Of a DNA stretch of 10,845 nt, positions 1-6,731 are shown piece by piece. Both the position numbers and the translations under genes were made by a program. Within the stretch, counting starts at the first letter, position 1. Each line of letters opens with the position of its first letter. Source of the DNA: CAZDOD01 sp964506935 (lineage in GTDB: Bacteria > Desulfobacterota > Zymogenia > Zymogenales > Zymogenaceae); contig CAZDOD010000095.1 in NCBI GenBank assembly GCA_964506935.1, positions 1 to 10,845 of the forward strand, written 5' to 3'. The notes beneath the pieces are model-generated. The model searched no databases. It had not been told where the DNA came from and was given only the letters and a program-made list of their open reading frames with translations.

Positions 1-953
1 TCCTCTGTGGGAAGTTTCCTCCTTTTCAAGTAAATAAACTCCGTACGGTATAGACCTATCCCTTCGGCTCCATGCTCTTTGACTGATTCTATCTCGTGTG
101 GCATTTCTATATTAGCCATAAGGATGATCTGATATCCGTCGGTGGTTACGGAGGGGAGTTCCTTCAGTCTTAAAAGCTCCCTCTCCTTCTCCTGATATTT
201 TTCAAACTTCTCTTCGTATTCTTTGATGATTTCGGAGGTTGGATTTATTATTACTTCACCGGTATTCCCATCGACTATGATACAGTCACCGCTCTTTGCT
301 ATCCGACTTACCTTCTCCAATCCCAAAACGGCGGGTATCTCCAAAGACCTCGCCATAATCGCCGTATGAGAAGTCTTACCCCCGATATCGGTAACGAATC
401 CCTTAATGACGTTTCTATCTATCTGGGCGGTATCAGCGGGTGATAGGTCGTGGGCTACAACGATGACGTCTTCTGTGATCCCCGAAAGACTCTCCTCATC
501 CTTCCCCACAAGGTTTCTCATTACCCTCTCCACAACATAATCCACGTCACTCACCCTTTCGGAGAGGTATTCATTATCGAGAGATTCAAAGAAACGGATC
601 AGCTTCTCATGAACCATTTTGAGTGCCCATTCCGCATTTACCTTCTCATCATTTATGGTCTTTATCGTATCGTCGTTTAACATCCTGTCTTTTAAAATGA
701 GGATGTGGGCATCCATTATATGTTTGAATTCCCTAAAACGCTCTTCAGGTATCTTGTCCTTGACGTCAGAGAGCTGTTTTTTGGAAACAAGGATTGCATC
801 CTTAAACCTTTCCACCTCGGCGTCGACATTTTCCTCACGGATAAACTTTGGTGTGAAGCGTACCTTTTTCCTGTCTATGAGGTAGGTCTTTCCGATCACT
901 ATTCCTGACGAAACGCCTATGCCAGATAGTTTGAGCAATTTAGTTTCTTCCAT
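1..953 (-). CDS. ptsI: Phosphoenolpyruvate-protein phosphotransferase (PTS Enzyme I), 3' end beyond window
   Basis: Cytoplasmic Enzyme I starts the PTS relay by autophosphorylating from PEP and passing the phosphate to HPr. The ATG is at 953-951 and the frame stays open to the left edge, giving about 317 residues, so the C-terminal PEP-binding barrel is cut off. The phosphohistidine loop is clear at residues 189-202 (D-I-G-G-K-T-S-H-T-A-I-M-A-R), with His196 as the predicted phosphorylated residue. A later stretch, A-N-I-E-M-P followed by G-A-E-G-I-G-L-Y-R-T-E-F, is the conserved start of the PEP-binding domain. The N-terminus begins directly with the HPr-binding region and has no GAF domain, so this is a sugar-type EI rather than the GAF-containing PtsP type. 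The start lies one base after the HPr stop (TAACATG), with GGAG just upstream, so it is probably coupled to the HPr gene. Confidence 0.96.
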   Translation of the reverse strand, partial: MEETKLLKLSGIGVSSGIVIGKTYLIDRKKVRFTPKFIREENVDAEVERFKDAILVSKKQLSDVKDKIPEERFREFKHIMDAHILILKDRMLNDDTIKTINDEKVNAEWALKMVHEKLIRFFESLDNEYLSERVSDVDYVVERVMRNLVGKDEESLSGITEDVIVVAHDLSPADTAQIDRNVIKGFVTDIGGKTSHTAIMARSLEIPAVLGLEKVSRIAKSGDCIIVDGNTGEVIINPTSEIIKEYEEKFEKYQEKERELLRLKELPSVTTDGYQIILMANIEMPHEIESVKEHGAEGIGLYRTEFIYLKRRKLPTE

Positions 954-954
954 G

Positions 955-1263
955 TTAATCTTCTCCGAACTTGTTGGAAATTAGTTTCCCCAATTCCCTC
1001 ACGGCTTTCTCTGCATCAGGTCCATTTGCCACGATCTTTATAAGGCTCCCACAAGCAGCTCCCAGCGTAAGTATGGACATGATGCTTTTTCCGCTCACTT
1101 CCACGCCGTCCTTTATGATGGTTATATCAGATTCGAAATTTCCGGCAGCATTTACCAATAGTGCCGCGGCACGTGCGTGAAGACCAAGTTTGTTTAATAT
1201 CTCGAACTCATCCGAGAATGACTTGCCATCAATTACTTCCTTTTCTTTTTCGACCTCACTCAT
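955..1263 (-). CDS. ptsH: HPr phosphocarrier protein
   Basis: Small cytoplasmic phosphocarrier that takes phosphate from Enzyme I and gives it to EIIA domains. It has 102 residues, a little longer than the usual 85-90 because of a charged N-terminal extension of about 16 residues. The active-site segment N-K-L-G-L-H-A-R-A-A is at residues 24-33, with His29 as the phosphorylation site. The usual proline after the arginine is replaced by alanine. A regulatory-site segment K-S-I-M-S-I-L-T-L-G-A-A is at 59-70; Ser60 aligns with the serine that HPr kinase phosphorylates in Firmicutes and some proteobacteria. No hprK is in the window. The gene lies 18 bases after the EIID gene and one base before ptsI, with a GGA-type ribosome binding site about 8 bases before ATG. 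It probably serves both the adjacent sugar EII and PtsN. Confidence 0.95.
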   Translation of the reverse strand: MSEVEKEKEVIDGKSFSDEFEILNKLGLHARAAALLVNAAGNFESDITIIKDGVEVSGKSIMSILTLGAACGSLIKIVANGPDAEKAVRELGKLISNKFGED

Positions 1264-1281
1264 CTCTATATTCCAAAAAAA

Positions 1282-2022
1282 CTACCCGAATAATAAAAAC
1301 CCCAATATTATCAATATCGATATTGTATATACCTGGAGTATCAAAGGCACTCTCTTGTGTATAAGATAGGCCATCAATAATACGGGCACGATTAAAAGCA
1401 CCCTCAACTCCCCAATTTTACCAAAAATTAAATCCGGCGTAAAAAAATAAGCAAGCCCTGATACCATGATTCCAAGGAGAATAAAGAAAAAACCCTTTAA
1501 TCCCTTTGATGTGACCGGAAGCCTCAGGCCATAGATGAAAGATATTACACCCGCCTTTCTCTTCAATCCCTCCTTAAAGCCCTTTACCCTCATCCAGATG
1601 TGGAAGGAGTTATAAAGCAGGATAAATATAATCGGTGAGAAAATGCTTCCGAGAAAAGCGGCTGTTATGGCGGTAATCGAAAAAAGCGGCTTTAGTGTTG
1701 ACCAGAAGAAGGCATCGCCTATAGCTGCAAATGGCCCTGAGAGCACTATTTTCATCTCGCGAATTTTCTCATTATCCCTTCCCTCGCCTTCGAGCTCCAT
1801 CTGGGCGACCGCACCCAATATCGTCGATGCCATATAGGGATGGGTGTTAAAAAGCTCAAGATGGCGCGAGAGCGACCGTTTTTTTTCTTTCTTATCACTT
1901 GCTACCTCATCTATGACAGGGGAGATCGCATAGCAGAAGCCGATGTTCTGCATCCCCTTAAAGTTCCATGAGCCCTGAATGAAAAAACTCCTGATGAGTA
2001 CTTTTAAGTGTGTCAAATTCAA
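1282..2022 (-). CDS. PTS mannose-family permease subunit IID
   Basis: Membrane component that pairs with IIC to form the sugar channel of a mannose/fructose/sorbose-family PTS. It has 246 residues, slightly shorter than the usual 270-300. Family landmarks include F-N-T-H-P-Y at residues 58-63, then M-E near 75, and G-P-F-A-A-I-G-D-A-F-F-W at 96-107. Hydrophobic segments occupy much of 112-140, 172-192 and 207-245. The start is TTG at 2022-2020, overlapping the IIC stop as TTGA. GGAG sits 7 bases upstream (2030-2033), and no ATG exists near the conserved N-terminus, so I accept the UUG start. The C-terminal tail is very hydrophobic and ends almost immediately. The sugar cannot be told from sequence. 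Confidence 0.93.
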   Translation of the reverse strand: MNLTHLKVLIRSFFIQGSWNFKGMQNIGFCYAISPVIDEVASDKKEKKRSLSRHLELFNTHPYMASTILGAVAQMELEGEGRDNEKIREMKIVLSGPFAAIGDAFFWSTLKPLFSITAITAAFLGSIFSPIIFILLYNSFHIWMRVKGFKEGLKRKAGVISFIYGLRLPVTSKGLKGFFFILLGIMVSGLAYFFTPDLIFGKIGELRVLLIVPVLLMAYLIHKRVPLILQVYTISILIILGFLLFG

Positions 2023-2741
2023 AAATAGACTCCAATAACGATGAAGAAAACGACATAGGATACCACATATGCAGCTCCGAATTTTATAATACCTTCCCTC
2101 GAAGAAAGGAGCGCGGCAGCACCGAAAAATGGTAACAAGATATAAATGAGACTCAGTGCTTTTACCAACTTATATGTCAATAGTGGATAAAACAACAATG
2201 ATAATGACGAATTATAAATGACTCCGAAAAGTGAGACAAATACAAACCATAAAAAAAACGAGACGAGGCCTAGAATATTTTGCTTCTCCACCACCCTAAC
2301 TTCACCTAGATCCGCCGCGGCTTTTGCCTTCCTTTGTAATTTTGAGTTCGACCTCCTGACATGTATATCAACCATCCTTCCAATCCAAGACAGTGGAATT
2401 GCGATTAAAACACCCAAGGCAATAATCGCGTTTTCTGAAATCCACTCAGGGACACCAAATATTTGCTCCGAAATTATCACACCGGCCGGGACGGCAACCG
2501 CGACGAGAGTATCATCGGGTGGTATTGATGTACCAAGGGGTTGTATCCCGAGCCACAAGATCTCCAAGATCATTCCGGACTTTAGACCAATAGTGAAATC
2601 ACCCAAGGCCGCACCGATGATTGATGCGACCACTATCGGCCTCGATATTAGAAACTGAAAAGCACATGTCCTGTCCATATGCAGGATCCCGCCCAAAATC
2701 CCCGCCAAGACCAGATCACCTATGACGCTTGTTACTGTCAT
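2019..2741 (-). CDS. PTS mannose-family permease subunit IIC
   Basis: Integral membrane subunit that forms the translocation path with IID. From the chosen start it has 240 residues. The N-terminal half carries the family pattern: S-R-P-I-V at 33-37, then a G-D-F-T-I-G-L-K-S-G-M-I-L-E-I-L-W-L-G run, then P-L-G-T-S-I-P-P-D-D-T at 68-78. Several hydrophobic helices follow a charged cytoplasmic loop. I chose ATG at 2741-2739 because it overlaps the IIB stop by one base (TAATG), the same arrangement as at the IIA/IIB junction, and because the first helix starts right after it. A longer frame from an ATG at 2771 would add 10 hydrophilic residues and overlap IIB by 31 bases. It is translationally coupled to IIB upstream and IID downstream. 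Confidence 0.93.
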   Translation of the reverse strand: MTVTSVIGDLVLAGILGGILHMDRTCAFQFLISRPIVVASIIGAALGDFTIGLKSGMILEILWLGIQPLGTSIPPDDTLVAVAVPAGVIISEQIFGVPEWISENAIIALGVLIAIPLSWIGRMVDIHVRRSNSKLQRKAKAAADLGEVRVVEKQNILGLVSFFLWFVFVSLFGVIYNSSLSLLFYPLLTYKLVKALSLIYILLPFFGAAALLSSREGIIKFGAAYVVSYVVFFIVIGVYF

Positions 2742-3262
2742 TACACTCTTTTTGTTTCCTTTATTTTGCACCTATTTTCGACAGCATCTACGAGCCTTGA
2801 GAAATCGACCTTTTTCTCGATCGGTACCGAGCGGGAGTCTATTGACACACCCTTTTTTGTGAGCTCGATAATGCAATTGGAATCATTTTTATCGAGGCAG
2901 AGATTGGAACTCACCTGTACCTTGCCCTCGCAGAAATGTATATTGCCGAGATTTAGGGTATTGAAAGAAAATCCCATATCGAATGCCCTTTTTGCAACAT
3001 GCAGATTTGAAAAAAGTACTATCGTCCTCTTTTCATCATAACCGCCATTCTTGAACCAATCTACGGCTTCATCGGTCGTATCAAATTCTACAGCGATATT
3101 GCTAGGGACGGCCATTTCCATAACCGAGCGCCTTAAAAGATCTTTTGCCACGTCATCATCCACGATAAGTAGTGCATCGGCCCTTGTATGGGGTATCCAT
3201 GCCTCCAAAATTTGCCCGTGGATTAGGCGACTGTCCACCCTGACAAGAACCACACCCATCAT
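2741..3262 (-). CDS. PTS mannose-family subunit IIB (sugar phosphotransferase)
   Basis: Cytoplasmic domain that takes phosphate from the matching IIA and phosphorylates the incoming sugar. It has 173 residues, near the usual 155-165 plus a short charged tail (K-I-K-E-T-K-R-V). The active-site segment R-V-D-S-R-L-I-H-G-Q-I is at 8-18, with His15 as the predicted phosphohistidine. A later N-L-G-N-I-H-F and the motif G-V-S-I-D-S-R-S-V-P near the C-terminus fit the family. The gene begins with two ATGs in a row. The first (3262-3260) overlaps the IIA stop as TAATG but is only 2 bases from the AAGGAG ribosome binding site. The second (3259-3257) has a more usual 5-base spacing and may be the real start. 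Confidence 0.95.
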   Translation of the reverse strand: MMGVVLVRVDSRLIHGQILEAWIPHTRADALLIVDDDVAKDLLRRSVMEMAVPSNIAVEFDTTDEAVDWFKNGGYDEKRTIVLFSNLHVAKRAFDMGFSFNTLNLGNIHFCEGKVQVSSNLCLDKNDSNCIIELTKKGVSIDSRSVPIEKKVDFSRLVDAVENRCKIKETKRV

Positions 3263-3663
3263 TACTCCTTCTTCTTTAAAAATTCAGTGGCAACATTTAT
3301 ATTATTTCTACCGTATTCCTTCGCATCCGATGCCAGGTCGTTAAGCTTTTTCCCCTCCCTATCGGTGGTTATCTTGATCAGCATTGGGAGGTTGACTCCC
3401 GATACAACCTCCACACCCTCACCAAGAAAGGTCAGGGCGAGGTTCGATGGAGTCCCCCCGAACATATCGGTCAAGATAATAACGCCGTCTCCGGAGTTCA
3501 CTTCGCTTATCGCCTTTTTGATCTCTTCCCTCAAAGACTCTCCCTCGCTTTTGGGATCCAAAGAGAGAGCCACAGACTGCTCTATCTTGCCAACAATAAG
3601 CTCGGCAGTCCTTCTGATCTCTTCGGCCAACTTCAAGTGTGAAACGATAACTATCCCTACCAT
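3262..3663 (-). CDS. PTS mannose-family subunit IIA
   Basis: Cytoplasmic phosphocarrier that accepts phosphate from HPr and hands it to the adjacent IIB. From ATG at 3663-3661 it has 133 residues and begins M-V-G-I-V-I-V-S-H-L, placing the phosphorylated histidine at residue 9, as expected for EIIA-Man proteins. The dimer/active-site motif D-M-F-G-G-T-P-S-N is at 66-74. In-frame TTG (3675) and GTG (3672) codons lie just upstream and could add up to four residues. I prefer ATG because GGTGG sits 5 bases before it and the histidine position fits the family. It is a stand-alone IIA, not fused to IIB as in E. coli ManX. It lies about 16 bases after rapZ and overlaps IIB by one base. Stand-alone EIIA-Man-like proteins next to rapZ can be regulatory, but here a full IIB/IIC/IID set follows, so a transport role is likely. 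Confidence 0.94.
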   Translation of the reverse strand: MVGIVIVSHLKLAEEIRRTAELIVGKIEQSVALSLDPKSEGESLREEIKKAISEVNSGDGVIILTDMFGGTPSNLALTFLGEGVEVVSGVNLPMLIKITTDREGKKLNDLASDAKEYGRNNINVATEFLKKKE

Positions 3664-3679
3664 CTTAACCACCAAAAAA

Positions 3680-4555
3680 TTATGATCTATTTAAGTCCCG
3701 ATGAGTTACCTTTATAACATAGCTTTTATCATTTTTCAGCCTCTTTGCCAACTCCTCGGCTATGACAACAGAACGGTGTACACCACCTGTACAACCAATC
3801 GCTACATTGAAGTAAGTCTTTCCTTCTTTAATATAATTTGGGAGAAGAAATTTCAAAAGTCCCTCGAACTTCATAAGAAAATCTTTTGTATCCTTGATCT
3901 TAAGGATGTAATCGATAATTTTTTTTTCGAGGCCCGAAAGTGCCTTGAGATCCTCCTTGAAGAAAGGATTTGGAAGAAACCTGACGTCTATCACGATATC
4001 AGCATCAATAGGTGTGCCATAACGATAGCCGAAGGACATAAAAGTAAGGTTCAGTCCTTTTTTGGGGACTTCCCCACTGAAGTATTCGAATATCCTGTTT
4101 CTCAATTCATGGGGATTGTATTCGGATGTATCTATCACCATGTGTGATATGCTCCTCAGCTCCTCCAAAGCCTTTCGCTCCATTTCTATACCGGCCTTGG
4201 GGTCATCTTCCGCTATAGGATGGCGTCTTCGGGTCTCCTTATATCTTCTTATGAGGACATCGTCCCGTGCATCGAGAAATATGATCTGATAATCTTGACC
4301 TATCTCCTTCAAATTACTAAATACACCCGAAAACTCCGAGAACATATTCCGCTCCCTCACATCCATAACCACCGCGACCTTCTCGATGCCTGACCCGGAT
4401 TTGCCTATTAGCTCAACAAGATCGGGTAGTAGAGCCACCGGCAGGTTATCAATACAGAAAAAACCTATATCCTCAAGGGCATTTGCAGCAGTGCTTTTGC
4501 CCGATCCCGAAAGCCCTGTAATAATCAGGAGCCTTATATCTTTTTTTTTGACCAC
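3680..4555 (-). CDS. rapZ: RapZ-type P-loop nucleotide-binding / RNA adapter protein
   Basis: RapZ (formerly YvcJ/YhbJ) binds nucleotides. In E. coli it senses glucosamine-6-phosphate and directs processing of the small RNA GlmZ; the role outside enterobacteria is less certain. It has 291 residues, the normal length. The Walker A motif G-L-S-G-S-G-K-S-T is at 14-22. The conserved E-D-I-G-F-F-C-I-D-N-L-P run is at 28-39, and F-L-D-A-R-D-D-V with R-Y-K-E-T-R-R-R-H-P at 93-113. The C-terminal domain carries G-C-T-G-G-V-H-R-S at 254-262 and T-H-R-D at 284-287. The start is GTG at 4555-4553, with no clear ribosome binding site, chosen because the family begins just before the P-loop. It heads the segment that continues into the sugar PTS genes, after a probable terminator behind ptsN. 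Confidence 0.96.
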   Translation of the reverse strand: MVKKKDIRLLIITGLSGSGKSTAANALEDIGFFCIDNLPVALLPDLVELIGKSGSGIEKVAVVMDVRERNMFSEFSGVFSNLKEIGQDYQIIFLDARDDVLIRRYKETRRRHPIAEDDPKAGIEMERKALEELRSISHMVIDTSEYNPHELRNRIFEYFSGEVPKKGLNLTFMSFGYRYGTPIDADIVIDVRFLPNPFFKEDLKALSGLEKKIIDYILKIKDTKDFLMKFEGLLKFLLPNYIKEGKTYFNVAIGCTGGVHRSVVIAEELAKRLKNDKSYVIKVTHRDLNRS

Positions 4556-4614
4556 TATTTTAATAAAGAGGTTTTTAAGGAAATTTATATAAAAATCCTA
4601 GCCAAAAGAAATAT

Positions 4615-4636
4615 ACCCTGGTACCATCACCAGGGT
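4615..4636 (-). terminator. Probable intrinsic terminator or attenuator between ptsN and rapZ
   Basis: A perfect 8-bp stem (ACCCTGGT with ACCAGGGT) closes a 6-base loop. Read on the minus strand it is followed by the U-rich stretch ATATTTCTTTT. It lies about 50 bases after the ptsN stop and about 60 bases before the rapZ start. The U-tract is interrupted, so termination may be partial. No terminator of similar quality is seen elsewhere inside the gene block. Confidence 0.6.
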
Positions 4637-4687
4637 GGAAAGATTTATCATTATTGTTAGACAAAAAAATAAGGTCGAATTCACTCT

Positions 4688-5146
4688 TCAGAATTTATTA
4701 TCTTCCTCCTTGATGATCTTGAAGACTTCATCCGTGGTCTTTGCATCGATAAGGTTTTCTCTGAACTTCTTGTCCTTAAGTAGCCTAGAGATTCGTGCCA
4801 GTGCCTTCAAATGCATTCCCGCCGTGTTCTCAGGAGCCATCAGCAGAAAGAAGATGTGGGTGGGTTTGCCGTCAATCGATTCAAAATTTACACCCTTTCC
4901 CGATTTACCAAAGGAGGCGACTAATTTCTTGAGCCCTTTTAGCTTGCCGTGTGGGATTGCTATGCCGTCTCCGATGCCGGTACTCCCCAACTTCTCACGC
5001 TCTTCTAAGACATGGACCAGATGATCAACATCCAGCCCCTCCTTTTGGGCAACCATCTTGGCTAACTCGCCTAATACCTCCCCCTTACTCTTTGATTTGA
5101 GGTTGGCATTTATTAAATCTTTATCGATGATATCTAAGAGCTTCAT
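4688..5146 (-). CDS. ptsN: PTS nitrogen regulatory protein EIIA-Ntr
   Basis: Cytoplasmic EIIA of the fructose/mannitol type that works as a regulator rather than in transport. Its phosphorylation state signals to partners such as potassium transport or other regulators in characterised proteobacteria. It has 152 residues, normal for the family. The segment G-S-T-G-I-G-D-G-I-A-I-P-H-G-K is at 54-68, with His66 as the phosphorylation site. The later F-L-L-M-A-P-E and H-L-K-A-L-A-R-I-S-R-L-L runs are also typical. The ATG at 5146 has GGAG 6 bases upstream. It lies 156 bases after rpoN with no gene between them; in many proteobacteria hpf/raiA occupies that place. No GAF-type EI (PtsP) or NPr is nearby, so the adjacent HPr and EI may feed it. 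Confidence 0.95.
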   Translation of the reverse strand: MKLLDIIDKDLINANLKSKSKGEVLGELAKMVAQKEGLDVDHLVHVLEEREKLGSTGIGDGIAIPHGKLKGLKKLVASFGKSGKGVNFESIDGKPTHIFFLLMAPENTAGMHLKALARISRLLKDKKFRENLIDAKTTDEVFKIIKEEDNKF

Positions 5147-5207
5147 CTAATACTCCAAAGAATCAGTCTTTGAAAATAATGTGGACTAAAATAGGTTTCT
5201 TTAAGCT

Positions 5208-5227
5208 TCATTAGGCATACCTAATGA
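5208..5227. promoter_or_regulatory. Perfect 8-bp dyad upstream of ptsN, candidate operator
   Basis: TCATTAGG and CCTAATGA flank a 4-base centre, about 61 bases before the ptsN start in the 156-base gap after rpoN. In neither direction is it followed by a convincing U-tract, so it is unlikely to be a terminator. A weak sigma-70-like pair follows it on the minus strand (TTAAAG, 17 bases, CATTAT), which would put the dyad just upstream of a -35 box. It could be a transcription-factor site or an RNA hairpin in a rpoN-ptsN readthrough transcript. Nothing else in this gap looks coding. Confidence 0.35.
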
Positions 5228-5302
5228 TTTATTCACTTTCTAAACGATTTTAACTTCAGAACTTCTATCGATCTTTCCTTTCACTCCAAAAATGCAATTT
5301 AT

Positions 5303-6685
5303 CTAGATACTTTTTCTCATAGAAGAAGACAGGATACACATCATCTCACGATACTTGGCTACTGTCCTTCTGGCCATGAGGGTGCCTTCATATTTGAGGA
5401 TGGTGGTTATCTTTTGGTCACTTACAGGTCTCTTGGGATTTTCGTTTGAGATAATCTCCTTAATCCTCTCCTTTACACTCTCGACCGATCTATCGTCTCC
5501 CGCTTCTGAATTCACCTTTCCGGTGAAAAAATATTTCAACTCAAAGACGCCCCTCGGTGTGTAAATATACTTGCCGTTCGTCACCCTGCTCACTGTCGAC
5601 TCGTGGACTCCCACGTCATCTGCAATTTCCTTTAATATCAGGGGCTTTAGGTGCATTATACCCTTATCCAGGAATTCGCTCTGATGATCAATGATGCTCT
5701 TTGCAACATTGTATATGGTTTTCTGTCTCTGGTGTATGCTCTTGATCAACCATGTTGCGGACTTTATCCTGTCTTTGATGAAATCTTTTGTCCCCTTTGG
5801 AACATCCTGACCGCCTCTCAATACCTTCCTGTAAAAACTATTGATCCTGAGTCTTGGAAGACCGTTGTCATTTAATGTGATTATATATTCGTCGTTGACT
5901 TTATAGACATAGATATCAGGTGTTATATATTGTGGATTCTCGATGTTATATGCCCTACCCGGCTTTGGATCTAGGCTTGTAATGATCTCTACGGCATCTG
6001 TTACCTTTTTTTCCGAAACTCCCAATTTCCTTGCAATATAGCTGTAGTTTTTATTCTGAAGTTTCGGGAGATAATTTTTGATTATTTCCATAACCGTGGG
6101 AGACGAAACATTATAAGAGGACGCCTGTATCATTAGACATTCTGAGAGGTCACGGGCGGCCACGCCGACCGGATCCAGAAGCTGAATCTTCTTTAAGACT
6201 CTTAAGACTTCTTGATCGTCCTTCTCGATTGACTGTGAAATCTCTTCAACAGATACCATCAAATACCCGTCATCATTAAGGTTTCCGGCTATGGCTGCGC
6301 ATACTTCCATCTCCTCGTCGGTCGCGTCACTCATCTTGAACTGCCAGGTAATATGGTCCAAGAGGGAGGTTTTTTCCACGCTGATATTTTCGATGAAGCT
6401 TTGCTTATCGTATTCACCGGAAAATCCCCCTCCGGTCGGGTATGTGTTGTAATAGCTGCCCCATCCATCTTCAGCAATAATTGCATCGAGTATTGCATCC
6501 TGATTTTTTTCAGCCTCGGATTGTTCGATGGTCTCCTCCAAAACAGGATTCTCTGTAAGCTCCTGGTTGATATGCTCCAAAAGCTCCATCCTCGTAAGCT
6601 GAAGAAGCTTTATCGCCTGCTGCAGTTGAGGCGTCAATACTAGCTTCTGTGATAGTCTGAGCTCTTGTTTAAGTTCAAGCGCCAT
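5303..6685 (-). CDS. rpoN: RNA polymerase sigma-54 factor
   Basis: Alternative sigma factor that recognises -24/-12 promoters and needs AAA+ activators. It has 460 residues, typical length. Region I is intact (L-T-P-Q-L-Q-Q-A-I-K-L-L-Q-L at 17-30), followed by an acidic linker. The core-binding domain carries D-P-V-G-V-A-A-R-D-L at 171-180. The helix-turn-helix lies around 350-370 (L-K-E-I-A-D-D-V-G-V-H-E-S-T-V-S-R). The RpoN box A-R-R-T-V-A-K-Y-R-E is exact at 438-447. The start is fixed by the family N-terminus M-A-L-E-L-K-Q. No ribosome binding site is visible. A 7-codon frame from an ATG at 6698 overlaps the start and could allow re-initiation. It follows the methyltransferase gene by 46 bases. 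An lptB neighbour, common before rpoN in proteobacteria, is missing. Confidence 0.98.
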   Translation of the reverse strand: MALELKQELRLSQKLVLTPQLQQAIKLLQLTRMELLEHINQELTENPVLEETIEQSEAEKNQDAILDAIIAEDGWGSYYNTYPTGGGFSGEYDKQSFIENISVEKTSLLDHITWQFKMSDATDEEMEVCAAIAGNLNDDGYLMVSVEEISQSIEKDDQEVLRVLKKIQLLDPVGVAARDLSECLMIQASSYNVSSPTVMEIIKNYLPKLQNKNYSYIARKLGVSEKKVTDAVEIITSLDPKPGRAYNIENPQYITPDIYVYKVNDEYIITLNDNGLPRLRINSFYRKVLRGGQDVPKGTKDFIKDRIKSATWLIKSIHQRQKTIYNVAKSIIDHQSEFLDKGIMHLKPLILKEIADDVGVHESTVSRVTNGKYIYTPRGVFELKYFFTGKVNSEAGDDRSVESVKERIKEIISNENPKRPVSDQKITTILKYEGTLMARRTVAKYREMMCILSSSMRKSI

Positions 6686-6731
6686 ATATAAAAATCATAG
6701 TAGAATATTAAAGACCTAATTTTTAATTAAA

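Noticed and set aside
1..954. Several plus-strand frames (450-680, 619-885, 705-908) as genes
   Set aside because: They are opposite the ptsI frame, which carries the full Enzyme I motif set.
2218..2658. 146-codon plus-strand frame opposite the IIC gene
   Set aside because: It is antisense to conserved IIC codons and has no recognisable features.
4575..4605. Possible sigma-54 promoter (TTGGCTAGGATTTTTAT) before rapZ
   Set aside because: It has the -24 GG but lacks the required GC at -12, so it does not fit the consensus.
5237..5302. Short frame after rpoN (GTG at about 5284) as an hpf remnant
   Set aside because: It stops after about 14 codons and shows no resemblance to Hpf/RaiA.
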